Shown in pieces: positions 1 to 7,164 of a DNA stretch of 22,741 nt. How positions within the stretch are numbered: the first letter of the stretch is position 1; each line of letters begins with the position of its first letter. Source of the DNA: a virus. A program made the translations under genes and the position numbers. The notes under the pieces are model-generated. The model did not search any database, had not been told where the DNA came from, and was given only the letters and a program-made list of their open reading frames with translations. The stretch lies in IMG/VR virus record IMGVR_UViG_3300027325_000013, positions 1 to 22,741 of that record; one strand, 5' to 3'.

Positions 1-1
1 A

Positions 2-1510
2 GTTGCAGTTGATGACGGCGACGAATTAATATTTAGAGTTTATCCAATGAAAGCCGACGGTTCCCCAGATTGGGAATCAAGTCATATTGCAGAAGCAAAA
101 GTTCCATTATTTGATCTAGGGCAAGGGTATGCCCCAAGTTGGATTATGGGCGATCAACAATACCCAGTTCAATTTTATTTTGATAGATTAGTTCCAATAA
201 ATAGCCGTGAAGTTAATGACGGGCAACATAGGGGGTATTTTTTATCCTTCACTTCTACTGGGCAGAAACCAGACAGCCCAAACAGAATAAAGGTGCCAAC
301 TTGGAATACGCAAGGAACCCATTTAAACAGATATAGAACCGTTGAAGATCCAGAAGATTCACACCCAGACCATTTAAAATTAAGGGGGCAGAGATCAGCT
401 CATTTTGGTTTTTACGCTTGTTATTTTGACGAATTAGGTATTGAACAAGTTAATACCGACGGTTTAGGTGCTAGGCTTTTTCAAATGAGATATAACGCTT
501 TAGGAACTGGAACTCAACCAGAAGATTCAAATTTAGATATAATATTAGAAGTGGACGGTTTAATTGATTCAACGGGTTCTGTTACTGGAACTACTGGGCA
601 ATTAATAGATCAAACGCATAACCAAGTTGATACATTATTACACCGATTCAATCCCTTAACTAACAATTGGGAAGGTGGTTATTTTGAAAAGAATTGTTTT
701 TTACATACGCATAGCCAATACAATATAAGTGGTGGGTGGGCTTTTGGAAGAACTACGAGTGGTTCAACCGAAGGAAGGGTATTTAATACAGAATTGATAA
801 AGCAATTAGCGAGAGATTCTTATTCTAGGCTTGCATATGTAGGGGTTGGAAATCAGAAGTTGGGACTTTATGCAGACGGAGTTCCAGAAACTGATTTATT
901 TACTTTAACTGATGACGATTTAGTAACCTTTGAAAAGTTTACTATCAATGATTTGAAAAGTATTATTAACAAAGTTTCTATGGCTTATGATCGGCGTTAT
1001 GATGTTGTTGAAGACTTTGAAGACGAGCAACAAAAAGAATATAGGGGGTTTGGTAAAATCCTTAATATGAATTATAATGATAGTGGAATAGGACAAACTT
1101 TAGCATTAGATAGCTATAAGCTATTCGGAACAAAAGAGTTAAAGGAAGATAAATATAAGTGGTTAGCTGATGATATATCAGCAAATTCAGTTGCTAGGTT
1201 AATGTTAAGTCAGCACGATCTACCAAATGAATATATCACTTTTAGAATTGTTTTACATAAGTTTTTATCATTAAAACCATTAGATGTTTTATTAATAAAT
1301 TCTACTTTAACACCGAGTTGTTCGGGATCTAATCCAGATTATTTTGTTGATATTGAAAATAATTGTGATTCGGTAAGCGGATTAACAAACTATTCAGCTC
1401 AACAAGTTCGGGTGCAGATAAACAATTTAACATATGATTTGCCTTTTAAAGGCTTACCAACAATTAAAATAACTGGGCGTTTACTAATACATATAAACGA
1501 TCCAATTTAA
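2..1510 (+). CDS. Large phage structural (tail/fibre-type) protein, 5'-truncated
   Basis: The reading frame is open from base 2 through the first ATG at 47, and the 15 codons before that ATG read like protein (VAVDDGDELIFRVYP), so the gene very likely begins outside the window. At least 502 residues are present. The protein is rich in Gly, Asn, Asp, Thr and aromatic residues, has no signal peptide or membrane segment, and lacks long charged helices. This composition is typical of beta-rich virion proteins. It lies at the head of a rightward run that leads into the lysis genes, the usual place for distal tail or receptor-binding proteins. I do not recognise a family; 'tail-associated' is inferred from composition and position only. 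Confidence 0.6.
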   Translation, partial: VAVDDGDELIFRVYPMKADGSPDWESSHIAEAKVPLFDLGQGYAPSWIMGDQQYPVQFYFDRLVPINSREVNDGQHRGYFLSFTSTGQKPDSPNRIKVPTWNTQGTHLNRYRTVEDPEDSHPDHLKLRGQRSAHFGFYACYFDELGIEQVNTDGLGARLFQMRYNALGTGTQPEDSNLDIILEVDGLIDSTGSVTGTTGQLIDQTHNQVDTLLHRFNPLTNNWEGGYFEKNCFLHTHSQYNISGGWAFGRTTSGSTEGRVFNTELIKQLARDSYSRLAYVGVGNQKLGLYADGVPETDLFTLTDDDLVTFEKFTINDLKSIINKVSMAYDRRYDVVEDFEDEQQKEYRGFGKILNMNYNDSGIGQTLALDSYKLFGTKELKEDKYKWLADDISANSVARLMLSQHDLPNEYITFRIVLHKFLSLKPLDVLLINSTLTPSCSGSNPDYFVDIENNCDSVSGLTNYSAQQVRVQINNLTYDLPFKGLPTIKITGRLLIHINDPI

Positions 1511-1520
1511 GGAAGAAACT

Positions 1521-2075
1521 ATGACTTTAAACTGTTTTCAAATACCAACAAGTATTGATGATTTATGTAACTCTTGCGGGGGTACTTCTTGCGAAGATAT
1601 AAAAACAGCAATTCAAGATTTAGCTACAGAAGTTTCTTTAATGGATAATATAGCTTTTAATGAATTAACAACAGACAGTGGAAATTTTACGCCTTCCGCT
1701 GGTTTAAGTGTTGTAATGTGCGACCAGACAGTAGTAAATCCATATTCTTGCCCCGTATATGTTTTAATGGTGGCTCATATTACCCAAAGAACCTATACTG
1801 GTGGCGTCGGGAATTATTCAACATTGAGATATAATGGACTTCAACCAAGTGTTGATTTGAAAACTGAAAGACACGATCAAGGGGGGGTTTCAAATTTAGT
1901 TCAAGAACTTCAACTTCACAGTCGTATGATTCATATTAGGCAACTAAATGCGGGGGCAACTTTACCAGTTGTTTTAAGGGCGTTCTGTTCAAATTTTTAT
2001 GGTATGAGAACTACTGCCAATACTGGGGCGTGGGGTGCTAATCTGTTTACATATTTTTTAAGGGAAAGTAATTAA
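1521..2075 (+). CDS. Small putative virion protein
   Basis: This 184-residue protein starts 10 bases after the preceding stop, with a good Shine-Dalgarno (AGGAAG). The N-terminus is cysteine-rich (C5, C16, C19, C24), followed by a helical stretch and then a beta-rich domain with many Thr, Gly, Asn and Tyr residues (about 50-184). There is no signal peptide or transmembrane segment. The family is not recognised. Its tight coupling to the large structural gene, and a composition resembling small tail-tip or fibre-associated proteins, suggest a virion role. That is inference. Confidence 0.5.
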   Translation: MTLNCFQIPTSIDDLCNSCGGTSCEDIKTAIQDLATEVSLMDNIAFNELTTDSGNFTPSAGLSVVMCDQTVVNPYSCPVYVLMVAHITQRTYTGGVGNYSTLRYNGLQPSVDLKTERHDQGGVSNLVQELQLHSRMIHIRQLNAGATLPVVLRAFCSNFYGMRTTANTGAWGANLFTYFLRESN

Positions 2076-2444
2076 ATGTTATATTATAAAAGTAAAGAAG
2101 GTAGCGAACTAAAGGTTTTTAGTTCTGAAATTACAGAAGAACAGTTAAAACTTAGAATTAACTTAGATGACTATATAGAGTTAAGCGAGAAAGAAGCAGA
2201 AGAAGTTTTAACAAATAATACAATTCCAGAAACAGACGAAGAATTGAATACGACAAACAACGAGATAATCGAAGAAGTAGAAGCTGAAAAAGCTAAATCA
2301 ATGAAAGTTATTGATAGTGGTAAATTTACTTCAAGGGATTTAATCTTAGCAACTGGTGGAATACCAGATGACATCAAAGAAAAGAAGTATGTCGAAATGG
2401 AAGAAAGAAAAAAAAATAAAGAAAAAGACAAAAATAAAAAGTAA
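2076..2444 (+). CDS. Acidic/lysine-rich hypothetical protein
   Basis: The 122-residue product begins immediately after the previous stop, with AGGG about ten bases upstream. The first 40 residues look like a small beta/alpha unit. The middle (about 40-75) is strongly acidic (Glu and Asn runs), and the C-terminus (about 100-122) is a Lys/Glu/Asn tail that is probably disordered. No known domain is recognised. It sits between virion-type genes and the lysis cassette, so a chaperone or minor structural role is possible but unproven. Confidence 0.5.
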   Translation: MLYYKSKEGSELKVFSSEITEEQLKLRINLDDYIELSEKEAEEVLTNNTIPETDEELNTTNNEIIEEVEAEKAKSMKVIDSGKFTSRDLILATGGIPDDIKEKKYVEMEERKKNKEKDKNKK

Positions 2445-2446
2445 CA

Positions 2447-2782
2447 ATGGTTGATAAGAGTGAAGAAAAGCTAAAAGCAGTTCCAGAAGAAAAAGTTTCA
2501 ATAATGTCAGCAAGTACGGCTTATCTAGTTATTGCTTTTTTTGGTGCATTAGGAACTTTTTATTTAATAATCAAGCCAGAGATAGAAGACTTAGTTAGAA
2601 ATTCACACGATCGACAAAGTCAAGAAATGCAGTATAGACATAAGGAATTTGAAATAACAATGCAATTTAAGAAGGATATTCAAGACGGTAAGATTCTTGA
2701 CTTAAATAGTCGGATTACAAAGTTGGAAGAAAACCTTGAAAATTGTAAAATTGAATTAAATAAGTGCCAAAATGATAAATAA
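2447..2782 (+). CDS. Single-pass membrane protein with coiled-coil tail (candidate i-spanin or holin)
   Basis: This 111-residue protein has a charged N-terminus (1-18), one hydrophobic segment (about 22-43, rich in Ala, Ile, Val and Phe) and a long charged helical C-terminus (about 45-108) with heptad-like Leu/Ile spacing near LNSRITKLEENLE. That layout matches inner-membrane spanin subunits (Rz type), which have an N-terminal membrane anchor and a periplasmic coiled coil. Some class III holins look similar. Its end overlaps the start of the endolysin gene by 11 bases, and a lipoprotein follows, which strengthens a lysis role. No classical Shine-Dalgarno is seen. The exact function is inferred. 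Confidence 0.55.
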   Translation: MVDKSEEKLKAVPEEKVSIMSASTAYLVIAFFGALGTFYLIIKPEIEDLVRNSHDRQSQEMQYRHKEFEITMQFKKDIQDGKILDLNSRITKLEENLENCKIELNKCQNDK

Positions 2783-3290
2783 ATTGCAAAACTATTATAA
2801 ATTAACAAGTCTTAAATTTTACATAAATAAAGTTTGTTCCGAATTTAATATAGATCCAGAGATACTGAAAGCTATAGTATGGACTGAATCAAAAGGTAAT
2901 CCAGACGCAATAAGATATGAAGAAGGTTTTTATGTTAGGTATGTTAGAAATCAAAGACCATTAATTGGACATCACAGCAAGGGTGTTTGCTCATATAAAA
3001 CTGAAAAGCATAGTAGATCAATGAGTTGGGGGCTATGTCAGATAATGGGGCAGACAGCAAGGGAACTTGGGTTTAAGGGCGATTTCTGTTCTGAATTGAA
3101 CGATCCTAAGACTAATTTATATTATGGTGCAAAGTGTTTAAGATCTAAAATTAATCAAGAAAAAGGCGATTTATATGCGGGCATATTAAGATATAACGGC
3201 GGGGGCGATCCTAATTATACATCAAAAGTTTTAAACAATAAAAAGGTAAAATATGAAGAAGTGTTTTTTAATATTATTGATAATTTTTAG
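2772..3290 (+). CDS. Lytic transglycosylase (SLT family), probable phage endolysin
   Basis: This 172-residue enzyme is predicted to cleave the MurNAc-GlcNAc bond of peptidoglycan. The goose-type/SLT signature is visible: the catalytic Glu39 in AIVWTESKGNP, then SWGLCQIMG (about 85-93), then LRYNGGGDPNY (about 139-149), the usual AYNGG-type block. There is no signal peptide, so release across the inner membrane would need a holin. It overlaps the membrane protein before it (11 bases) and the lipoprotein gene after it (38 bases), forming a compact lysis cassette. There are several cysteines (22, 73, 89, 106, 122). A virion-associated muralytic role is an alternative, but the neighbours favour lysis. 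Confidence 0.85.
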   Translation: MINKLQNYYKLTSLKFYINKVCSEFNIDPEILKAIVWTESKGNPDAIRYEEGFYVRYVRNQRPLIGHHSKGVCSYKTEKHSRSMSWGLCQIMGQTARELGFKGDFCSELNDPKTNLYYGAKCLRSKINQEKGDLYAGILRYNGGGDPNYTSKVLNNKKVKYEEVFFNIIDNF

Positions 3291-3534
3291 TTTTGGTTGC
3301 GGATCTGGAAAGATTTCACAAAGCGTTGATTGTTCAAGTGATTCAAGTGTAACTGAAACAAACGAAAGTGAATCTACTGTAACAGTTGATGACAGCGGAA
3401 ATGAAGTAACTAAAGTTTTTTTAATTGAAAGTGGTTATACTATTACAACTACAAACTATGGAACCTTCAAAGCCAGAACCATAGAAAGCCCAGAAGGAAT
3501 AGTTGTAGATTGTGGTATAATAAACCAACAATAA
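3253..3534 (+). CDS. Small lipoprotein, candidate outer-membrane spanin (o-spanin)
   Basis: The 93-residue product has a short basic start (MKK), a hydrophobic core (about 5-14) and a cysteine at position 16 in SFGC. This is a plausible but non-ideal lipobox, with Phe at -2. The mature part is rich in Ser, Thr and Val and ends in a beta-like region. A strong Shine-Dalgarno (AAAGG) supports this start inside the end of the transglycosylase gene. Small lipoproteins overlapping or following endolysin genes are typical o-spanins, which pair with an inner-membrane i-spanin. The candidate partner is the coiled-coil membrane protein at 2447-2782. It lacks the proline-rich character of Rz1, so the call is inferred from position and signal. 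Confidence 0.55.
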   Translation: MKKCFLILLIIFSFGCGSGKISQSVDCSSDSSVTETNESESTVTVDDSGNEVTKVFLIESGYTITTTNYGTFKARTIESPEGIVVDCGIINQQ

Positions 3535-3665
3535 TGAATTTAATAAAAGCAATTAGGAATAATATTAAAAGCATATTACAATTAAATAAAGATAGATTTT
3601 ATATAGATTTAACTTGGATTGTGAAAAGTGTTTATAATAAATATTTTAATAGGAATATAAAATGA
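3534..3665 (+). CDS. 43-residue basic microprotein
   Basis: This short ORF begins in a TAATG overlap with the lipoprotein stop and ends in an ATGA overlap with the next gene, so it is placed for translational coupling on both sides. The product is basic (many Lys and Arg) and Asn- and Ile-rich, with amphipathic-helix character and one Trp at 28. There is no clear membrane segment and the family is not recognised. The exact double overlap in a compact operon is the main evidence that it is real. Confidence 0.5.
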   Translation: MNLIKAIRNNIKSILQLNKDRFYIDLTWIVKSVYNKYFNRNIK

Positions 3666-3886
3666 ATTACATATACAAAGTTTTAATTAAACTAGGATTT
3701 GGAAAAGGTGTTATTGAAAAAATGGCAATATTAATTCTTGCCCCATTATCTGGATATATTTCAACAATAGAAATGCAAGACGCAATACAAGGAATTGTAA
3801 TTGTAGCATTGGCATTTGTGCAATACATAGTTGGAAAAGTAGATAAACAACCAAAAGTGGTGGTTGAAGAAAACGCAAAAAAGTAA
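3662..3886 (+). CDS. Small membrane protein, candidate holin
   Basis: This 74-residue protein has two hydrophobic stretches (about 21-34 and 43-59) separated by a short polar turn (STIEMQDA), a basic N-terminus and a charged C-terminal tail (KVDKQPKVVVEENAKK). That is the usual shape of class II holins, which make membrane lesions that let endolysin out. It starts with ATG overlapping the preceding stop (ATGA), with AGGA about eight bases upstream. Its place directly after the transglycosylase and lipoprotein genes supports a holin role. No family-specific motif was identified. Confidence 0.6.
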   Translation: MNYIYKVLIKLGFGKGVIEKMAILILAPLSGYISTIEMQDAIQGIVIVALAFVQYIVGKVDKQPKVVVEENAKK

Positions 3887-3922
3887 TAATTAGAACTAAA
3901 ATACCAGAAGAAGGAATATATT

Positions 3923-4318
3923 ATGATTGATACAGCTCATATAGTTTTTGATTTCAAGGCAGATGATTGTTCTTGTGGATCTGATTTTAATTTTGAGATA
4001 GATCCAGATGAGTGTTTTAATATAGTTGTTGATTTTGAAGGAAAACTTCCAGAAGGTATATTTTTAAGTTCAGTTGGATCAATTAAAATAATTGATATTT
4101 TAGAAGGAACTGATGTAACAACTGTATTTACAACAGTTGTTGGAACTATTCAGCCTAATTTAGATGGCGACGATTTACTTGTTAATTTGCCAATTTGCGG
4201 AAATGAAGGTGTTTTAAATAAGAATTATAAAATTGAATTAGTGGTAATTGGGGACGACGGTTTACCAACTAAATTGAAAATTTGCTTAAACTTCAAAATA
4301 AGTAAGAAGTGTGAATAA
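3923..4318 (+). CDS. Hypothetical beta-rich small protein
   Basis: The 131-residue product has a strong Shine-Dalgarno (AGAAGGA). It is acidic and beta-rich (alternating Val, Ile and Asp/Gly), with cysteines at 16, 18, 31, 91, 120 and 130. The last 35 residues (YKIELVVIGDDGLPTKLKI and following) resemble the strand pattern of small Ig-like or base-plate-accessory phage domains. There is no signal peptide or membrane segment. It follows the holin-like gene and is coupled to the next gene. A small virion decoration or tail-accessory role is possible; no family is recognised. Confidence 0.5.
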   Translation: MIDTAHIVFDFKADDCSCGSDFNFEIDPDECFNIVVDFEGKLPEGIFLSSVGSIKIIDILEGTDVTTVFTTVVGTIQPNLDGDDLLVNLPICGNEGVLNKNYKIELVVIGDDGLPTKLKICLNFKISKKCE

Positions 4319-4676
4319 ATCATATAAAAAATTCAAACAAATGGTTGGTGGTTGCGAGTGTAACCTAAAAAAATTAATCATTGATTTGCGAGTAGATGCG
4401 GGCTTGGAAGGGCAAGTTGATTTTATAAGATCTAATAAAAGAAGCAATAGAAAACTAACTGGAAATGTAAAGTTCACAATGAACGATACTTATAGAAACA
4501 GATTAGTAACTGATGATTTTAAAATTGATTTTGATATTATTAACTATACAGTTAATTTTAAAATTGATGCTGAATATTTTGAAAGTAAAATATATAAAGG
4601 GATTCTTTTTGTTGAGTGTACAGAAGGGCGTCCGCTACTTTTTAAATTTCAAGTTATGGTTAGACACCTTCAATAA
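4311..4676 (+). CDS. Hypothetical small protein
   Basis: This 121-residue product starts at GTG 4311, overlapping the previous stop by 8 bases. An internal ATG at 4341 is an alternative start, but it has no Shine-Dalgarno either. The N-terminal part is basic (1-55, several Lys and Arg), and the C-terminal half is beta-strand-like (about 60-121). It is the last rightward gene of the left-hand block. Its 3' end overlaps the oppositely transcribed gene by 17 bases, so there is no intergenic terminator between the two convergent units. Confidence 0.45.
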   Translation: MNKSYKKFKQMVGGCECNLKKLIIDLRVDAGLEGQVDFIRSNKRSNRKLTGNVKFTMNDTYRNRLVTDDFKIDFDIINYTVNFKIDAEYFESKIYKGILFVECTEGRPLLFKFQVMVRHLQ

Positions 4677-5055
4677 ATAAATCATATCCAGTTTTATTTT
4701 GAAAATCACTTCTTAAAACCTTAATAAACCAACTGGTGGAAATACCCGCAAATTTACATATTCTATTAAGATTTTTTATTTCTAAATCAGAAACTAAAGA
4801 ATTTCTTCTGTTTCTCATTTCATCAACTTTATAACCTTTATTATAGCAGAATATACAAGTAGAAGTATTGATTAAAAGTTTCTCAATTTTTACTGTTTTT
4901 CCCTTCCAGAAGCTACATTTAACAAATGGAATCATAAACTTCAAATCTATAAATATAGTTTCCAGAATTGCACTATGAAGATATTCTTCTGGAAGGTTGT
5001 TAGATTTTGAACCTTCTGGTTTGTATTTTGTTAAACTTTCAGTTTGTGAACTCAT
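4660..5055 (-). CDS. Hypothetical protein with a CxxC pair
   Basis: This 131-residue protein is the last gene of the leftward cluster. It contains a CIFCYNKG segment (cysteines about 67 and 70), which could be half of a metal site, followed by a basic helical region (MRNRRNS). The C-terminal 50 residues look helical and could form a small helix-turn-helix-like unit. Its ATG overlaps the stop of the upstream 49-residue gene (ATGA), implying coupled translation. The family is not recognised. Confidence 0.45.
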   Translation of the reverse strand: MSSQTESLTKYKPEGSKSNNLPEEYLHSAILETIFIDLKFMIPFVKCSFWKGKTVKIEKLLINTSTCIFCYNKGYKVDEMRNRRNSLVSDLEIKNLNRICKFAGISTSWFIKVLRSDFQNKTGYDLFIEGV

Positions 5056-5201
5056 ACTATAAAAGCCTTTATTATCCAGACCGCCCCAACTATAGCAATA
5101 ACTAACGGAAGAACTCTAACAAATAAGCCCAGAAGAACCAAACTAATCATTAGTAAGAATACCAAGAAGCCCATTATTGTATTTAATATTATTTTTTTCA
5201 T
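5052..5201 (-). CDS. 49-residue membrane microprotein
   Basis: This short ORF has a good Shine-Dalgarno (AAAGG six bases before ATG) and a stop that overlaps the next gene in ATGA. Nearly the whole protein is hydrophobic: MKK start, a segment at about 5-28 rich in Leu, Ile, Phe and Val, a single Arg at 30, then a second hydrophobic stretch at 31-48. One long or two short transmembrane helices are expected. The function is unknown. Spacing and overlap make it a convincing gene. Confidence 0.55.
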   Translation of the reverse strand: MKKIILNTIMGFLVFLLMISLVLLGLFVRVLPLVIAIVGAVWIIKAFIV

Positions 5202-5210
5202 AATTTACCT

Positions 5211-5447
5211 TTATAAATTTATTACATTTTCTTTTAAATAAGCAAAAAGTTCTGATTGGGTTAAAAATATTTCAGCCCCGTCAAAAGTTTTATTACAGTT
5301 TTTTAATTTTATTTCAGTCTTTTTAACTATTTTGTTTCTTGATTTGAATTGTCTATGTGAAAATTCTTCTATTTTACCAACTTGCATTTTTCTAGCATAA
5401 ATTAAATATACCTTTAAATTTAGTTTTAACTTATCTTTTTTTATCAT
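5211..5447 (-). CDS. Small basic hypothetical protein
   Basis: The 78-residue product has an AAAGG Shine-Dalgarno and a very lysine-rich N-terminal half (MIKKDKLKLNLK and following), with a more neutral C-terminal helix-like end. No motif is recognised. It sits between the RecT gene and two tiny or unknown genes in the leftward unit. The net positive charge would suit nucleic-acid contact, but that is only a composition-based guess. Confidence 0.45.
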   Translation of the reverse strand: MIKKDKLKLNLKVYLIYARKMQVGKIEEFSHRQFKSRNKIVKKTEIKLKNCNKTFDGAEIFLTQSELFAYLKENVINL

Positions 5448-5469
5448 TTACTTACCTTTTATTGAATTA

Positions 5470-5494
5470 GCCAGTTATTTTTTGTCTTACTGGC
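5470..5494. other. Short inverted repeat between recT and the next gene
   Basis: GCCAGT and ACTGGC form a 6-bp stem with a 13-base loop in the 75-bp gap downstream of recT. No U-tract follows it on the leftward transcript, so it is at best a weak attenuator or RNA-processing hairpin. Confidence 0.25.
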
Positions 5495-5522
5495 AACGAC
5501 ACAATCAAGTATCAAGGACATA

Positions 5523-6530
5523 TCAATCTTGAAAATCTTTAGCTACTAATTCTTCTTCTTCTAGTTTTTTTTCTTCTAGGGAATCAGCAGTTTCTAGCTT
5601 AACTTCAACTTCTGGGTTTGGAATACCTTGTGTTTCAGCTTCCGCTTCCGCTTCTGGAACTATTTCAGCTTCCGCTTCCATTTCATTTTTTAAAGCAGTT
5701 TGATGCAATTTGTTATACTTATTTACAGTTGATTCTATTTTTAAAAGCGGAACTGGGCAAGAAGCTATCAGCTTTCCGCCTTTTCTAATCAAGCTACATT
5801 GGTTTTCTTCAAGAAACTTTTTCATATTCAAATATGCTTCTTCTGGCATTATGTTTTCACAACCAGTTAAATCATAATTAATAGGCTCAACATCAATATC
5901 TGGCTCATTTTGTTTTACATTACGAATTGAACCTTCTGGCATTTCTTCTTGTGTATAAATACCGCTCATTTGTTGTGGAAATGCTTTTCTTAAAGCAGTT
6001 GATTCAGCACACTTTGAAAGTAATACTCTAGGCATACGCCCCCAAATCATAAGTTTACCTTTTGAAGAAACTAAATCTTGGGCGTATTCCTTCCAATATA
6101 CAGTTATTGAAGTAGGCATTTTTCTATCTTTTCTGTAAACTTTACAAGTTGCTGAAACTGGGGCTTCAACAATATGATCTACATAAGTTGATGATCCGTT
6201 TTCCCATTTAGTTATTTTAATAGGAATTTCAATTATTTCTTCTGATAGTATAATTTCAGATCCGTCATATTGTGGGTGGCGATTTGCTATTTCATAGAAA
6301 CCATCTATTCCAGTCATAATTTGAACTTTTCTATAGCTATCTTTTCCCGTTACGATACACCAGATTTGCTTCAAAAATGGATTTAATCCAGAAGCCTTGC
6401 AAACTTCACTGAACATTGCAAATTCAGCGTCATTAGTTCCAACAGCAACTGTTTGCTTTAGTGTTTTAATCATATCTTTACTGGTAAAATCTAATCCACC
6501 AGTTGAAGTTGTCATTATTTCATTTGTCAT
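5523..6530 (-). CDS. recT: RecT/Bet-family single-strand annealing protein
   Basis: This 335-residue phage recombinase is expected to bind single-stranded DNA and anneal complementary strands during phage recombination and replication repair. The Bet-type family pattern is clear: SGLNPFLKQIWC (47-58), MTGIDGFYEIANRHPQYDG (72-90), WKEYAQD (146-152) and LSKCAESTALRKAFPQQMSGIY (171-192). The C-terminus is odd: from about 283 the protein is a Glu/Ala-repeat acidic tail, probably disordered and resembling the acidic tails of SSB-type proteins. Neighbouring genes encode a DUF1351-like and a Gp157-like protein, both common recT companions. No lambda-type exonuclease is seen; the VRR-NUC at 12421 is the only clear nuclease apart from TerL. 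Its promoter and leader are nearly identical to those of gp157. Confidence 0.9.
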   Translation of the reverse strand: MTNEIMTTSTGGLDFTSKDMIKTLKQTVAVGTNDAEFAMFSEVCKASGLNPFLKQIWCIVTGKDSYRKVQIMTGIDGFYEIANRHPQYDGSEIILSEEIIEIPIKITKWENGSSTYVDHIVEAPVSATCKVYRKDRKMPTSITVYWKEYAQDLVSSKGKLMIWGRMPRVLLSKCAESTALRKAFPQQMSGIYTQEEMPEGSIRNVKQNEPDIDVEPINYDLTGCENIMPEEAYLNMKKFLEENQCSLIRKGGKLIASCPVPLLKIESTVNKYNKLHQTALKNEMEAEAEIVPEAEAEAETQGIPNPEVEVKLETADSLEEKKLEEEELVAKDFQD

Positions 6531-6567
6531 AATATAGTCCTTAATAATTTATAAATACATTTGTATC
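6527..6567 (-). repeat. 41-bp direct repeat, copy 1 (recT leader)
   Basis: This stretch, covering the recT start codon, Shine-Dalgarno, leader and the -10 region, is identical base for base to 11391-11431 in front of the Gp157-like gene. It reads as a duplicated promoter-leader cassette. Confidence 0.9.
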
Positions 6568-6589
6568 ACAGACGCAATACAAATGTAAA
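6556..6589 (-). promoter_or_regulatory. recT promoter with paired TACAWWTGTA operators
   Basis: Two near-palindromic 10-mers, TACATTTGTA (6556-6565) and TACAAATGTA (6578-6587), lie 22 bp apart as an inverted pair. On the minus strand TTTACA (6584-6589) and TACAAA (6560-6565), separated by 18 bp, make a sigma70-like -35/-10. Each promoter element thus coincides with one motif, so bound protein would block RNA polymerase. Confidence 0.55.
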
Positions 6590-6593
6590 GACC

Positions 6594-7094
6594 TTAATTT
6601 ATATTTCTATATAAATTTCCTTTAACTCTTTTTGGATATAATTTGCGATCCCCGTTGTAGCAACCCAATGCACCATCTAAAGTTTTAAATCTATCATAGC
6701 AATTTCTTAATACTATCAAACCGCATTTAATACTGGTTCTGGGAATTAATAATTGCCTATGTGATTTTAAATTACACTTGTCTTTATGAAACCCATAAAT
6801 TACTTGCGTTAATCCATAGCTAGTAGCTAAATTCTTTTCCTTCCAGTTAGCTTTCAATTGCATTTTCTTAAACAGTTTAGCTTCAAACCTTTCAGCTTCT
6901 GGTTTATATCTGGATTCAGTAAAAACTAAAGCCCTAAATATTTCAGAAGGTATTCCGTATTTAGGCGACAATTGGAATATTAATTTATCTATATATTCTT
7001 TAGAGTAGTTTTTATTCCATTGCGACTGGGCGTGCATTATGCTAAAATTAGAAGCAAATATTGATGTGATTATTATTATTATTATTTTATTCAT
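6594..7094 (-). CDS. Exported lytic transglycosylase (SLT family)
   Basis: This 166-residue protein has an N-terminal Sec signal peptide: MNK, then a run of six Ile and a hydrophobic core to about 20, with a likely cut after HA at position 22. A compact SLT domain follows. Visible motifs are the catalytic Glu60 in ALVFTESRYKPEA, SYGLTQVIYG (92-101) and GALGCYNGD (141-149). It would act on peptidoglycan in the periplasm without a holin. It lies in the leftward early-type cluster upstream of recT, not in the lysis cassette, which already has a leaderless transglycosylase. Roles could include wall remodelling, superinfection effects or an auxiliary lysin. No good Shine-Dalgarno is visible, and a hairpin precedes the start. 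Confidence 0.8.
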   Translation of the reverse strand: MNKIIIIIITSIFASNFSIMHAQSQWNKNYSKEYIDKLIFQLSPKYGIPSEIFRALVFTESRYKPEAERFEAKLFKKMQLKANWKEKNLATSYGLTQVIYGFHKDKCNLKSHRQLLIPRTSIKCGLIVLRNCYDRFKTLDGALGCYNGDRKLYPKRVKGNLYRNIN

Positions 7095-7126
7095 ATTATT
7101 GTTTTTTTTATTTTTTTATTTTTAAA

Positions 7127-7151
7127 CTGATAAGAACCCACTTCTTATCAG
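7127..7151 (-). promoter_or_regulatory. 10-bp stem-loop in the 5' leader of the exported transglycosylase
   Basis: CTGATAAGAA and TTCTTATCAG form a perfect 10-bp stem with a 5-base loop. On the leftward transcript it falls about 15-40 bases after the predicted start site and is followed by A-rich rather than U-rich sequence, so it is not a typical terminator. It could stabilise the message or control translation of the following gene, which lacks a visible Shine-Dalgarno. Confidence 0.45.
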
Positions 7152-7164
7152 TATCCTTTTTCTT

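Noticed and set aside
2171-2431. Leftward 86-residue frame with hydrophobic character
   Set aside because: It is the antisense shadow of the Glu/Lys-rich gene at 2076-2444; Ser/Phe/Leu-rich composition is what the reverse complement predicts.
6573-6594. A Rho-independent terminator at the inverted repeat upstream of recT
   Set aside because: The dyad arms coincide with promoter elements, the loop and spacing suit paired operators, and no U-tract follows.
7127-7151. Classical terminator of the lipoprotein/microprotein unit
   Set aside because: On the leftward strand the stem is followed by A-rich sequence; the T-rich side faces the other direction, where no gene ends.
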